Of a DNA stretch of 64,000 bases, positions 1 through 11,207 are shown piece by piece. The DNA is taken from positions 3,720,001 to 3,784,000 of the forward strand of contig NC_085923.1 in NCBI RefSeq assembly GCF_035222485.1. The letters are read 5' to 3'. Both the position numbers and the translations under genes were made by a program. Each line of letters opens with the position of its first letter. Position 1 is the stretch's first letter. The DNA is from Podospora pseudoanserina. Its lineage: Eukaryota > Ascomycota > Sordariomycetes > Sordariales > Podosporaceae. The notes under the pieces were generated by a model. That model saw only the letters and a program-made list of their open reading frames with translations. It searched no databases and was not told the DNA's origin.

Positions 1-380
1 GCTGAGAATCCGTGGCTCAGGATCTTACGGAAGCGGCTGTGATCCTCACGGTTCGCGCCCAAGATGTTGTGCATCGACATCTTGTAGAAAACAGGGTCCT
101 TTCCGTGTTCTGGTTGACCAGCCTTGCGGTGGCCTCGAATGGCATTGTAAGCGTCGGGATGTGCAAAGGAGACACGATTTGGTGCAACGCGGATGACGTC
201 GCCGTATTTCTCGTGCAATCGGTGAATGTTACTCGACATTCGTCCTGAAAGCCATGCTCGGGTGTATGGTATCGGCGTCGCCGCCCAAAGCTTTGGACCG
301 GGAAGAGATCGAAGAGGATGGAGGAGCAGGTTGTAGAGGACTGTAGATAATAGTATCATGATAGTCTGTACCGAAAGCAT
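1..380 (-). CDS. Cytochrome P450, N-terminal part only (runs off the left edge)
   Basis: Reading leftwards from the ATG at 378-380 gives about 126 residues with no stop up to the window edge. A hydrophobic N-terminal anchor is followed by the proline-rich hinge LRSLPGPKLW. Next come the early P450 conserved segments LHEKYGDVIRVAPNRVSF and DPVFYKM, and finally SRFRKILSHGFS. This is the membrane hinge through helix C of a microsomal fungal P450, and the style recalls the CYP65/isotrichodermin C-15 hydroxylase group. The I-helix, ExxR and haem-Cys regions lie outside the window, so activity cannot be judged. An in-frame stop lies a short way upstream of the chosen ATG, and a TATA-like stretch is at 411-418. 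It diverges from the next P450. Confidence 0.85.
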   Translation of the reverse strand, partial: MLSVQTIMILLSTVLYNLLLHPLRSLPGPKLWAATPIPYTRAWLSGRMSSNIHRLHEKYGDVIRVAPNRVSFAHPDAYNAIRGHRKAGQPEHGKDPVFYKMSMHNILGANREDHSRFRKILSHGFS

Positions 381-1969
381 TGATCGAATCAGAAATAGGC
401 GCTCAGGTCAATATAAAGCAACGCGAAGTGTTGGAGAATGGAGATTTCCTACCGCCCCAGCAAGCCATGTTGGCCAAGCAATGAATGGATACGTCCCGAG
501 AGAAATTCTGTCAAGAATTGCCATGGTGCAGCTCGTAAAGGATGGGGGTTATTGTCAAGGTAAGTATTGGGGGAGTAAGGTGGCTCTGAGGTTCAATAAG
601 TAAGGTAGGTGTCGCCATCACTCGCTGTAATCACCCGTTGCATAACGTGTAATGTGTTCGGGCATAGGACGGCACTGTTGGCATACCACATTGTTCCTGC
701 GGTCGGAGGAAACGGGACTCGAAGAAGGTACACTGGACACCATCATCAGGAAACGTCAACGTCGGCGTTAACACATTTAGTCATCAGCCTCGGTGCAAGG
801 AATTGACCGTTGAATGGATACGCCCCGTCGTATCGCCATGTTGTACACACCTCCACTAGGTGTTGCTTATTGAGAGTGTGACTAGGTGCTCATTTCGACA
901 GTTCCACAGTCATTGCGACGTGAGATGTGGGCAACATGAACACAATTCATCATCTTTCACTCAACGTTGTACTCGCGCTCAACGGTTCCATTCAGCACCG
1001 AATGATCATCAGCGCATCGTTAAGTTTACCACTGTCGGCAATTCGTAATACAGTAATCATCTCAGGCTCGTCTTGCCCCTACGCTGACAACCTCCAACAT
1101 CGATTTCGAGCCGCGTCTGCTCGGCAACCGCTAATGCCAGGTCGCACACAAGCAATATCATATGCTTGCTATAATTATGGTCATATAAGGTAATTCTGGA
1201 AACATACTCGAATAGCGAGGTAGGTACTTGAAGTTCAGGCAGGACAACACCAAATGATTCCAATATTTCACCTTTCGGCCTCTTCAGAGGCAACCGCAAC
1301 ATTCCACCGGGCAGGCTGGTAAAGCATTGGAAAGTGAAAAAGGACCGCAGGTAGTGCCAAATTCAGCAGCCCAGAACCATTGCTGGTCCATCTCGATGCT
1401 TTCGGCGGGCCCTCCGAACTACACATAGATTTGTTTTCAGACACACTTCACGGTGAGCAAACCCTCCTATTATCGGGGGTGGGTTTTGCTGGAGCGTCGT
1501 ACAACTAAGTAACACGTCACAGAAACTGCGCGCAATATTTGGCCTAGTACAATGATTCGCTTCATTGCTTCCGACTGCAACCCCTCGTAGACACGTGCCA
1601 TGCCAGACCTCCGAGCTGTCTCCAACAATCGATAGCTACCTACTTCAGACGACACCCGCCAGCCCCCCCACCAAGCTCACCTCGCACTAAGCTGTCCTTA
1701 GTGGCGGCAAACAAATCTGCTGCCGAGACGGGATTGCGGGGCCTTTACCCGCTCAACTTCATCCGGGAAATCGACCTGGCCATGTTATGGTCTCGACATC
1801 CTTTGTCAGCTGGTGGGCAGCGACATGGCTGCTGGTTGTGCGAACTTTGTTATATCCTGATTGCATTTGTCCGCTGAGACACTCACCACCCACACACGAC
1901 ACCACCTGCCATTGGATTACCTAGTTACCACACGTTGAGTTCGCCATCGTGGGTGGGAAACTGCAAGCC
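381..1969. other. Intergenic region between two divergent P450 genes
   Basis: No credible gene is seen in this 1.6 kb. The short open frames lack domain patterns or splice partners. It should hold both promoters. A TATA-like element is visible at 411-418 for the leftward P450. A GGTAGGTACTTG element near 1209 belongs to a motif that recurs in intergenic DNA across the window. Confidence 0.6.
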
Positions 1970-3864
1970 ATGCTCGCAGACAGGCTTTTGGACAATATCA
2001 TATTGGCCAAGTGCCAGTTGGCCATTGCCGACGTCGGTATTAACAATGTCGTCCTCGGGTTGTTGACCGTCGCAGTCATTGCTGTTGCAGTCGACTACGC
2101 GCACATGCTCCATCTGAGATCAAAGATGCCACCTGGGCCCTTCCCGCTACCCGTTGTTGGCAACACATTCTCGCTCCCAGACAACAAGCCATGGATCTAC
2201 TTTGAGGAGCTGTCCAAGAGATACAACACACCACTTATCACATACTGGATTGGGCGGCAAGTACCTAGGTAGCTTTCACAAACTAGCAATCGAGTTGCTA
2301 ACGCCCTGTTCACGCAGGAATCCCACACTTTGGATCAACGAAGCTTGGTGTGCCCATGAGATATTTGAGAAGAAGGCTCAAATCTACACTTCAAGACCTC
2401 GGATGATTGTTTTTGGAGAGCTAGGTTCGGGTCAGTCAAACCTGGTGACGATGCAAATTCGCAACCAAGAGGAGCGCGAGCGATGGCGAATTCACCGCAA
2501 GCTGATGCACATTGGAGTTGGCGTGCAGTCGGTTCGGGGGTATCGCGCTATCCAGAACAATGAAAGTAAAATCATTGCCTTGGACTTTCTGAGGGAGCCC
2601 AAGGAGTACGTCAAGCACCTGGAGAGGTATGCCACGAGCGTCGTGTCTATCATTGCGTTTGGGCGAAGGGTTGCCAGCTACAATGACCCCATCATCACGG
2701 AAGTTATTGCCTTGATGCAGCTGGCAGCTGATCTCAACGTTCCCGGCAAGTCTTTCCCCATGCTGCTCGAGACGTTTCCTAGTGAGTATCCCTGTCCTGT
2801 TCAGACATACGGAAAGCCGACTGACCAAATCAGTCCTTGCCAAGTTTCCGCGATTCATGCCGTGGTTCAAGGGACTCGGAAGCCGTAACTCAAAAGGCGG
2901 TCACTACTTCTTCTACACGCTGGCCGAGGAGGCTATCGAGCAGTACAACCAAAAGTCCCCTTCGGAACAAGCCAGCATGCCTACGCCCTATGTCAAGACT
3001 CTGTTCGAAGAAGCTGATAAGTACAAGTTGCCAGTCGCCGAGCTCTCCGGTTTGACCGGAAACCTCTTTGGTGCCGGGGCCGACACATCCTCAAGCACAC
3101 TTGTCAGCTTTATCTTGGCATGCTGCGCGTTTCCAGAGACTGTGAAGAAGGCCCAGGAAGAGCTCGACCGCGTGATCGGGCCGAATCGCTCACCACACTG
3201 GGACGACTCACCAAACCTGTCTTACATCAACGCCTTTGTACGAGAAGTGCTTCGCTGGAGAAGCGTAGCTATCATTGGTGGCCAACCTCATTCACCCACC
3301 CAAGATGACACCTACAACGGCTGGCTCATACCCAAGGGTTCCTGGATCCAAGGCAACGTCTGGGCCATCCACCATCATGAGAGAGAATTTCCAGACCCGG
3401 ACCGTTTCTACCCCGACCGATATCTGGAGGGCAATGATTACAAGCGCCCGTTCCCTAATGACAAAGGCTACATGACCTTTGGCTGGGGGAGGCGTGTGTG
3501 CAGCGGACAAGCACTCGCGGAACAGGGAACATGGATCAGTGTTGCTCGACTGTTATGGGGGTTCAACATCCGTAAAGCTCGTGACCCCACGACAGGCAAG
3601 GAGATCGATGTGGACATCTTTGCCTTCACCAACGGTCTGAACATGCGGCCCCAGCCGTTCCCCTGCGAGATCGTGCCAAGGAGCCAGGAGATCAAGGAAG
3701 CTATCGAGCGGGAGGGGCGGCAAGCGTTGCAAGATCTCAAAATCCATGACGGGGAGAGCCAATACAGGATGAGCACGTTCTACCAGCAACAAAAGAAAAA
3801 GGTGGCTCAGGAGCCCATCATCGATGAGAAGGGCAACGTCAGGTTTGTCAAGGTCGGGCAGTGA
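1970..3864 (+). CDS. Cytochrome P450 monooxygenase
   Basis: Exons 1970-2268, 2318-2781 and 2834-3864 give 597 residues, long for a fungal P450 because of a roughly 60-residue polar C-terminal tail. An N-terminal membrane segment precedes the hinge MPPGPFPLPVVGN. The I-helix motif GAGADTSS is near residue 335, ExxR is at 392-395 (EVLR), and a PDRY segment follows. The haem loop is FGWGRRVCSG with Cys477, so all catalytic landmarks are present. The layout is like class II microsomal P450s of the CYP64/O-methylsterigmatocystin oxidoreductase type or aromatic hydroxylases; the substrate is unknown. The first intron uses donor 2269 because it alone restores the frame into NPTLWINEAW. An upstream in-frame GTG at 1949 was ignored in favour of the ATG. 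Neighbours suggest oxidation of an aromatic substrate. Confidence 0.9.
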
Positions 3865-4943
3865 CCTCATGCAAGAAAGTACAAGGGATGATAGGAAGAG
3901 TCTAGTGAAAGAGGCAAAACTGAAACTTTATTGATCCAACGCCCTTGCACACAAGTAACCACGCCAATGCCGTTGTTTGGATGTCATGACATGGTTTAAA
4001 TCCTCGAACAATTTTAGTTATCTCGAGGTACCCCCGAGAATTTTGACCACAGACTAAAACATGGTAGAAATGGCGGTTTTACGTTATGAAAAATATCACG
4101 GGATATGACCGTCGCAACGATACATGAAATGAAGAGCATTCAAGTCGAAGCAATCGAAGGTGGTTGTGGTAGGCGAGTAACCCTAACCCTATAATGCCCC
4201 TGAAACCCCTGAGAACCGGAAAACAACACCCAGTGTACCTACTCCAACAAAGGACATGGCTTGTCAAAAAATGGCCCTCCATGTTCTGTGTTAGCGTAAG
4301 CGACGTCACGCGGGCAGTTCTCCATTCAAGCAAGCTTTTCTTTGCCTTTTTCTTTCAGCTTCAGTTTGGAGAAATCGCGGCACTGGCGACGATCGTGTGG
4401 GCATGTGGCAATCCCCAAGACCTGGTCACCTAGGATGCGGGGGTGTATTCCCCGCATTCACAGTGAAGCGCGTTCTCCACGGTCATGGGAAAACGCGTGA
4501 CGCCCACGCCGAGAACGACTTCATACGCTTGGTTGCTGTTCAGCTGTTGGGGGCACCTATTCGGCATCTGATGTGAGGGGCACACTACCAACATGTCGGA
4601 TCATGGTGTCAGCGTGGAGGCGAGGAAATCCCGATCCGGAAATCGAACAGTTCTTCGGAGGCAGACAAGGAGAGAGGGAAACGCTGACCGGGGCCGGCAC
4701 GTCAATAGCCTGATTGCCAAATTCGGGGACAACTTTATGATGAGGGTCGTGCGGTACCAGCAAATTGCCATGCATAAGAGACTGGTCCCCATCATGTAGC
4801 AGTTGACGTTGCAGTACATCCAAGTTACAGATATAAGCCGTTGATAGATGCAACAAACCACCCACGCACCCGTTTAATAGCCAGACTTATCACCATACCT
4901 ACCTTCTCCAACCGCCAGACCAACACCACAGAGACTCACAATC
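3865..4943. other. Intergenic region
   Basis: About 1.1 kb between two rightward genes with no supported gene. It holds the P450 3' end and the flavoprotein promoter. At 4178-4190 there are two tandem copies of the TAACCC telomere-type hexamer, too few to imply a former chromosome end. Confidence 0.55.
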
Positions 4944-6318
4944 ATGGCCCCCACGCCCACCGGCATCAACGTGATAATTGTCGGCGCCGGCTTCGGTGGC
5001 CTTACAGCAGCAATCGAGTGCCACCGACAAGGCCACAACGTCACCATCTATGAGAACTTCCCCGCTCTCAAGACACTCGGCGACATCATCTCCTTTGGTG
5101 CCAACGGCGGGCGTATCTTTGCCCGCTGGGCCGACGGCGCCATTGCCAGAAAGCTCCGTTCCCTCTGCATCGACCTCACAGACTACGGCTTCCGCATTCA
5201 CAAGTACGACACGGGCGAGGTAGTCTACCACCAACCCACTCCACCCCAGCGCGAGGAGGCGCCCGTCTTCAATGGCCACCGCGGCGAGCTGCATGAGGTG
5301 GTGTTCAACTACGCCAGGGACGAACTCGGCATCCCGATCCACCTCGGCCAACACGTCGATGAGTACTTTGAAACCGAGGACAAGGCCGGAATCGTGCTCA
5401 AATCTGGAGAGCGGGTCGAGGCCGACATTGTCATTGGGGCTGATGGCGTCAGATCAAAGGCGAGGGAGCTTGTTCTTGGGTACGTAGACAAGCCCAAGAG
5501 CAGCGGCTATGCTGTCTGGCGGGCGTGGTTCTCTAACAAGGACATGATTGCCGACCCACGCACCAAGGAGTTTTGTGAGAATGGGGATACCTTCAACGGC
5601 TGGATCGGGCCCGACGTGCACTTCCTCTTCAGCACAATCAAGGGCGGCAAGGATTGCTGTTGGGTGCTCACCCACAAAGATGAGCACGACATCGATGAGT
5701 CATGGTCTTTCCCGGGCAAGCTGGAGGACGTGTACAGGGTTTTGGAGGGGTGGGATCCCGTCTGCAAGGCCATCGTGGAGAAGACCCCGAGCTTGGTGGA
5801 CTGGAAGTTGGTCTACCGAGACCCCCTGCCCACCTGGGTGAGCAAGCACGCGCGAATTCTGCTCTTGGGTGACGCTGCCCACCCATTCTTGCCTACCAGT
5901 GCCCAGGGAGCCACTCAAGCGATGGAGGATGGTGTCACGATTGCCGTGGCCTTGAAGCGCGGGGGGAAGGATGGTGTCCCAGCTGCAGTGAGGGCTCACC
6001 AAGAGCTCAGGTATGTTCAGCAACGTCTCGAGTCTGGATTGGGTGTTCCGCTAACATGACAACAGATATGAACGCGTTAGAGCTGTGCAAAAGACTGGCG
6101 AGTCCACTCGCGACAGATGGCACAAGACGGACTGGGAAACTGTTAAACAAAACCCGAAGAGCATTGAGTTCCCACGAGAGGACTGGATCCATGGCTTTGA
6201 CGCTGAAAAGTACGCCGAGGATAATTACGACGAGGCGATCAAGAAGCTGGCAATTAAGCAGGAGCCAGAGGAGGAAACCGCTCTGTTGGCAGCTGTGCCT
6301 CCAGCTGTAGTGGTTTAG
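4944..6318 (+). CDS. FAD-dependent monooxygenase, salicylate-hydroxylase-like
   Basis: Exons 4944-6010 and 6066-6318 (55-nt intron with a GCTAAC branch site) give 439 residues. It is a group A flavoprotein hydroxylase (PF01494 type). The dinucleotide-binding GAGFGG is at residues 14-19, the DG motif GADGVRSKA is near 166, and the FAD-contacting motif LLGDAAHPFLPTSAQG is near 308. Such enzymes use NAD(P)H and O2 to hydroxylate an aromatic acid, and salicylate hydroxylases also decarboxylate it to catechol. It is convergent with the aldehyde dehydrogenase, with only about 200 bp between. Together with the decarboxylase-like gene at 9.5 kb it supports an aromatic-acid pathway. The exact substrate cannot be read from sequence; 6-hydroxynicotinate or orsellinate-type substrates remain possible. 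Confidence 0.9.
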
Positions 6319-6525
6319 AATTTCGTTACCTTGGGTACCTAGTCATGAAGTCCAGTCGTGGCGCTTGGGAGCATGTTTTGCTTAAGCTGTAGAGGTAGTT
6401 TCCAATATCATCCGTGTTGAACAGGATGCCTTGTTTTATGTGAAAACCCTAGTTGAAAACGGACATGCTCCTGGCCAAGCCTCTAGCTACCTGTCAGCAA
6501 TTGCATAGAGATATCTACGTACAAT

Positions 6526-8100
6526 TCACTCTTCTTCCAAGGCCATGATAACGCTCTTCACCTCCAGAAAGTTGTCCATGCTGCACAGTGCCCCCTCGCG
6601 CCCCTGTCCACTTCCCTTGTACCCACCAAAAGGTAGGTCATATGCAGTATTCGGGCTGGTGGTGTTGATGCCCACATATCCACTCTCCAGCGCTTGTACG
6701 ACTCTCATGGCTCTGCTGATGTCCTTGGTGAAGACCGAGGCATACAACCCAAACTCGGTATCATTCGCCTTGGCAATGGCCTCCTTCTCGGTCTCAAAGG
6801 TGTTGATGATAACCACTGGCCCAAACACCTCTTCCTTGGTTATTTTAGCCTCCTCTGGGGTATTCAGGAAGATGGTCGGTTCGATAAAGTATCCATTCGA
6901 GGTCTCCAACTTTCCAGACCCCCCAAGAGCGAGAGTGGCGCCCGAGTCTTTCGCCGAGTTGATGTAAGAAAGCACATGCTTGTACTGAAGCTCATCTGCC
7001 TGGGGGCCATGATTCGTCTCTTTGTCCAAAGGGTTGCCTGACTTGACGCTCGAGCTGTAGCTAACTTTGAACTGCTCGACGAATTTCTCGGCGATGGTTG
7101 ACTGTACGTAGATGCGGGAATTGGCCATGCAAACCTGCCCAGAGTTGAACTGCATGCTCCAGCGGGTCTGGGCAACCGCCTTCTCGAGGTTTGCGTCGTC
7201 GAAGATGATGGCGGGTGACTTGCCTCCAAGCTCGAGAATGACCTTCTTAAGATTTGTTCGCGCCGCCTCCTCCTGGATGAGCTTTCCCGTACGGCTCGAG
7301 CCTGTAAAGCTCAGTGCCCTGACGTCCATGTGGCGGGACAGGATCTGACCAGAGGGGATGCCGTGACCGGAGAGAACATTGAAAACCCCCGGCGGGAAGC
7401 CTGCTTCTTTGACGAGCTTGGCGATTCGAGCAACTGCCAGAGGCGCCTTCTCCGAAGTTTTGAGAACAACCGTGTTTCCAGTTATCAGCGCTGGCGCTGA
7501 CTTGGACGCAAAAAAGTGCACTGGCACATTCCACGGAATGATGAGAGCTACCACCCCGAATGGCTGGCGAAGCGTCATGGTGACATGACCAGGGGTGTTG
7601 ACACTGGCCTGGCCCTGAATATGGGGCCAGGCCTCGGCGTAGTGGTCATATTGCCCGGCTGCAGATTCGGCGAAGAAGTGGGTAGAAACGGGCATCCCCA
7701 TCGCCACAGCGTCCAGCTTGGCAATTTCATCTCTGTGCTCCCGGATAAGAGCGGCGAGCTTCTTCAGGTAAACAGCACGTTTTGCTGGACCCAGCGCTGA
7801 CCAAGCGGGGAAGGCTGCTTTGGCTGCAGCCACCGCTCTATTGGTGTCATCTGCGGTAGCTTCAGGAACTACGCATCGTCATCAGCTGATGTTCTCGTTA
7901 AATTGGAAAAAGTGGGCGATTATTTACCTTCTCCTGACACTTCTCTAGTGGCGGGATTGTAAACGGAAAATGTCTTGCCATCCGAGGCTTCAACGAGCTA
8001 AAGGTATGTCAGTGGGCTTCTAGGTACTTGGCAACGATGGGAATCACACCTCTCCATCTATCAACATCCGTGGCCGGATGGGACTGGTGCTAAATGCCAT
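6526..8100 (-). CDS. NAD(P)-dependent aldehyde dehydrogenase
   Basis: Exons 8100-8050, 7997-7928 and 7868-6526 give 487 residues, the usual ALDH length. The two small 5' exons supply the family start RPRMLIDGE and the VYNPATREVSGEVPEA segment, which justifies the start. The general base is Glu253 in LELGG and the catalytic Cys is Cys287 in NSGQVC. Their spacing of 34 residues matches the family. The PFGGYKGSGQGRE segment is typical of the salicylaldehyde/vanillin/benzaldehyde dehydrogenase side of the family. It oxidises an aldehyde to the acid, probably in the cytosol. Placed tail to tail with the salicylate-hydroxylase-like gene, it could supply that enzyme with an aromatic acid, which is inference from position. 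Confidence 0.92.
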
Positions 8101-9479
8101 CCTGGCTTGATTCTGAGGTTATGTCACTGATACAGTGTAAAGGGGCCGGAATTCACACCAAGTTGCCGTGAGTCGTGGTAGGCAGGTAGGTACCTTAGGC
8201 AATGGTGAAAGAAAGTTTCCACAGGAATTTGCCAGAACATGAAAGTAAACTTGCGATGAAGTCTTCTTTCGGCGTTAAGTTCCACCGGCATCCATAAGCC
8301 AGTTTGATCCGCGTCCCTATATCAAGATATGCTAACCCCGCAGTAACATTGTCTCCATTTTGGGAAGCTCAAACCGGGTAGCTTTATCCGGCCGATTGCA
8401 ACGAAACAATAGGAAGTGTGAGAGGCGGATGGCGAGGTGACTAAGCGTTGCTGTGACATAATACGTGATCACAAGTAGGTAGACATCTAGAGGTTATTCA
8501 TTCACTACGAGGTTACGCTGTGCATTCACAAGGGTTCTCCACAGAACACTCCCTGTCGGCGGACCGCTGCTTGGAATCAGATGGTGGACAGGGAGCGTCC
8601 CGTCAGGTTGGGAGGCATTTGCGGGAATGAGGCTCCATCGGCAGGGCACCTGCCCTTGGGGCTGTGGATACCTACTTGGACTCGACATCACGACAATCTC
8701 TACCATGTTGCAATTACAGTGATTCACGCCCGACTCCCTCAAACTCGACAAAAGCATACGCGGCTTACTTTCTTTTTTTGGACCACCAAATCTCGGTCAT
8801 ACTCGTATACGACAGGCAGTGCGTTTAACTGGCGAGTAGACATCATCACAACGACATCATAAACGTATGATAGTAGGATCATACGATAAGGTTGTCAACT
8901 CGACGAACCAACATTTCGTCTGATGCAGGGATATTTCATGAATCCAAGATGAGCCTTGCCTGTATTCAACGACCGATCGCTGTTGACGCCACGTGGGATT
9001 CCATCCAGCTGGGTCGCTATCTCCACTCTAGGCCAGGGTCCAAAGACGAGGCCATCCCCAAAATCCCTATCATGGACGAGCGGGCCTTGCGGGGACACTA
9101 AGAGTTGGGTCAAACGCTGGATCTTTGTGAGGCTCCATTTTTGACTGCCCAAATTCCCACCCATGGGTCCATTTCTCCGGGCTCGTCACCTTCATCCTAT
9201 CGGGCTCGAGGATGCCATTTGCCGTTGGGGATTGAGGGTCCATTCGGGGGGTCGGGGCCCATTTGCCGCAGACAGCGGGCCGGAACCATTGGCCTTGGCA
9301 ACAGCCCATGGGTTCATCTCCCGGGATTTGACCCCCCACCCCAGGTGCCAGTTGGGCATGCTTGTTTTTGGTCATCCTCAAGTCTTTAAAACCTTCAACT
9401 GTGCTGCTTGTTTCCACCTCGAGGTTATATCATTGCCTGCCGTTCTCTCTGTCGCTCAAGCCAAACTGCACATCACAAC
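8101..9479. other. Divergent promoter region
   Basis: About 1.4 kb between the aldehyde dehydrogenase and the decarboxylase-like gene, which point away from each other, so it can serve both. No supported gene lies here. It carries GGTAGGTACCTT near 8186 and TAGGTACTTG near 8020, members of the recurrent GGTACC-centred motif. Confidence 0.55.
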
Positions 9480-10629
9480 ATGACCTTCCAGAAAGCTCCT
9501 AAAGGCACTATCGCCATCGAAGAGGCTGTCCTCGACCCTGCCGGCCTCAGTTGGATCTCTGCCTCGGCGCCCCTCTTCAACCCAGGACATCGCCAAACAC
9601 CTCCGGACTCGCCTTCCGGCTCTCCTCCCGGTTCTCCTACCCGTCACTCTCACCTTACATCTCTTCTTCAAGATGTCCACACTACCCGCCTTCACCAGAT
9701 GGACACACATGGCGTGGAATACATGCTTCTGTCTTTGACCTCCCCCGGACCCCAAGGCGAATCAGACCCTGCCAAAGCCGCGATCATCGCCCGTGAGGCC
9801 AATAACTGGCTTTCAGAGCAAGTGAATCTCAACCCAGCGCGTTTCGGGGGTCTCGCGTCAGTTTCCATGCACAACTCTGCTGTTGCTTCAGCTGAAGCAG
9901 TTCGGGCAGTGAAGGAACTGGGATTTTTCGGTCTGATCATCAACGACTACCAGGATTCCTCACCTGGTGTTCCCAACGCGGACAAGGAAGGCAAGATATA
10001 CTACGACGGTGAAGGATTTCACGAGTTTTGGAAGACTGTTGAAGAACTGGACGTGCCAGTGTACTTGCACCCTCGATACCCGGCGGCACAGGACCTCGAG
10101 CCTGGGACCAAATGGGGAGATAGGAAGCAGATTCTCGGGGCTGCGGTTCAGTTCCATTTGGATCTGAGCACGCATGTGTACGCACTGTGTTCATCAGGCG
10201 TATTCGATCTCTTTCCACGAGTCAAGGTCGTTATTGGACACTTGGGAGAAGGGTGAGTCGTCAATATGCGTCATCTACGTGATTTCAAATGCTAACGTGA
10301 CATCCAGGATTCCCTTCAATCTTTGGAGGGCAGACCACTGGTATAACAAACCCGTGAAGAAGGCCACCCGACCGTCCAAGGAGGACTACACCTACTATTT
10401 CACCCACAACATTTCCATCACCACGTCGGGAAACTTTAATGAGCCAGGCCTCAAGTTTTGCATAGATCAAATCGGAGTGGAACGGTGTCTATTCTCAATT
10501 GATTACCCATACGACACCATTGCAGAGGCACAATACTGGTGGCACGGCGTGGACTTGCCAGCCGATCAGAAAGAGCTGGTAGCAAGGGGAAACGCCATCC
10601 GTTTGTTCAAACTGCCATTGGATCCTTGA
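9480..10629 (+). CDS. Amidohydrolase-2 decarboxylase, 2,3-dihydroxybenzoate decarboxylase-like
   Basis: Exons 9480-10252 and 10308-10629 (55-nt intron, GCTAAC branch site) give 364 residues. The pattern is that of the metal-dependent, non-oxidative aromatic decarboxylases of PF04909 (2,3-dihydroxybenzoate, gamma-resorcylate and salicylate decarboxylases). The N-terminal Glu pair is AIEEA (14-15), the metal His is His197 in VYLHPR, GHLGEG falls at the splice junction, and the metal Asp is Asp323 in FSIDYPYD. These enzymes remove CO2 from hydroxybenzoates to give catechols or resorcinols. Residues 30-60 are an unusual Pro/Ser-rich stretch. Its product would be the same catechol made by a salicylate hydroxylase, which links it to the neighbours. 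Related ACMSD-type enzymes are a less likely alternative. Confidence 0.88.
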
Positions 10630-11207
10630 TTGCTAGGTACCTGGTCGCTTGGCGGAACTCGGCTTTGGGGGTTCTCGACAACGGCTTTTGTCTTTATATT
10701 CACGATAGGTCTGGTTTTGTTTCGGTTGTATACCTTATGGGGCGATAGAATTTTGGCTTGTATTTGGTCTTTGCCATAGTACCTATGTCTTGGTTGTTTG
10801 TCTAGGTATTCTACCTTCCGGTGGTGTACGTCTGTTGGAATCTTACCCTTTTCGCTGCGAAGTGAACAACCCACGAAGTGGAAACTGCCGGTTACCTTTT
10901 CATTCCAGGCTGTCCATTTGCGGATGGGTAAAAGCAAGTTGTTAATTACCGCCTATCACGGCTCATCTCCCGGCCCTTCACAATCAGGGTAGTAGTGCTC
11001 AATATCATGAGATTCTATCTCAGTGTCACCCTGTGCTGTAACTTGACATCAGATTGAACATAGCGTCAAATTTAAAAAGCACCTTCAATATGTACCAGAC
11101 TTCCTTTTGCCACGTTCAGCTGTCTGAGTATATAGGGATGCCGTGTGTTGTGATACTGCAGATCATTGTTGTTTCTGCCACGGTAATCCTCCTACTGATC
11201 AAGGACG
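10630..11207. other. Intergenic region
   Basis: About 580 bp without a supported gene, between two rightward genes. It contains TAGGTACCTG at 10633 just after the decarboxylase stop codon. Confidence 0.5.

Noticed and set aside
1949-1969. Upstream GTG start giving seven more residues to the complete P450
   Set aside because: Nuclear genes of fungi start at ATG; the ATG at 1970 is next in frame and leaves a normal membrane anchor.
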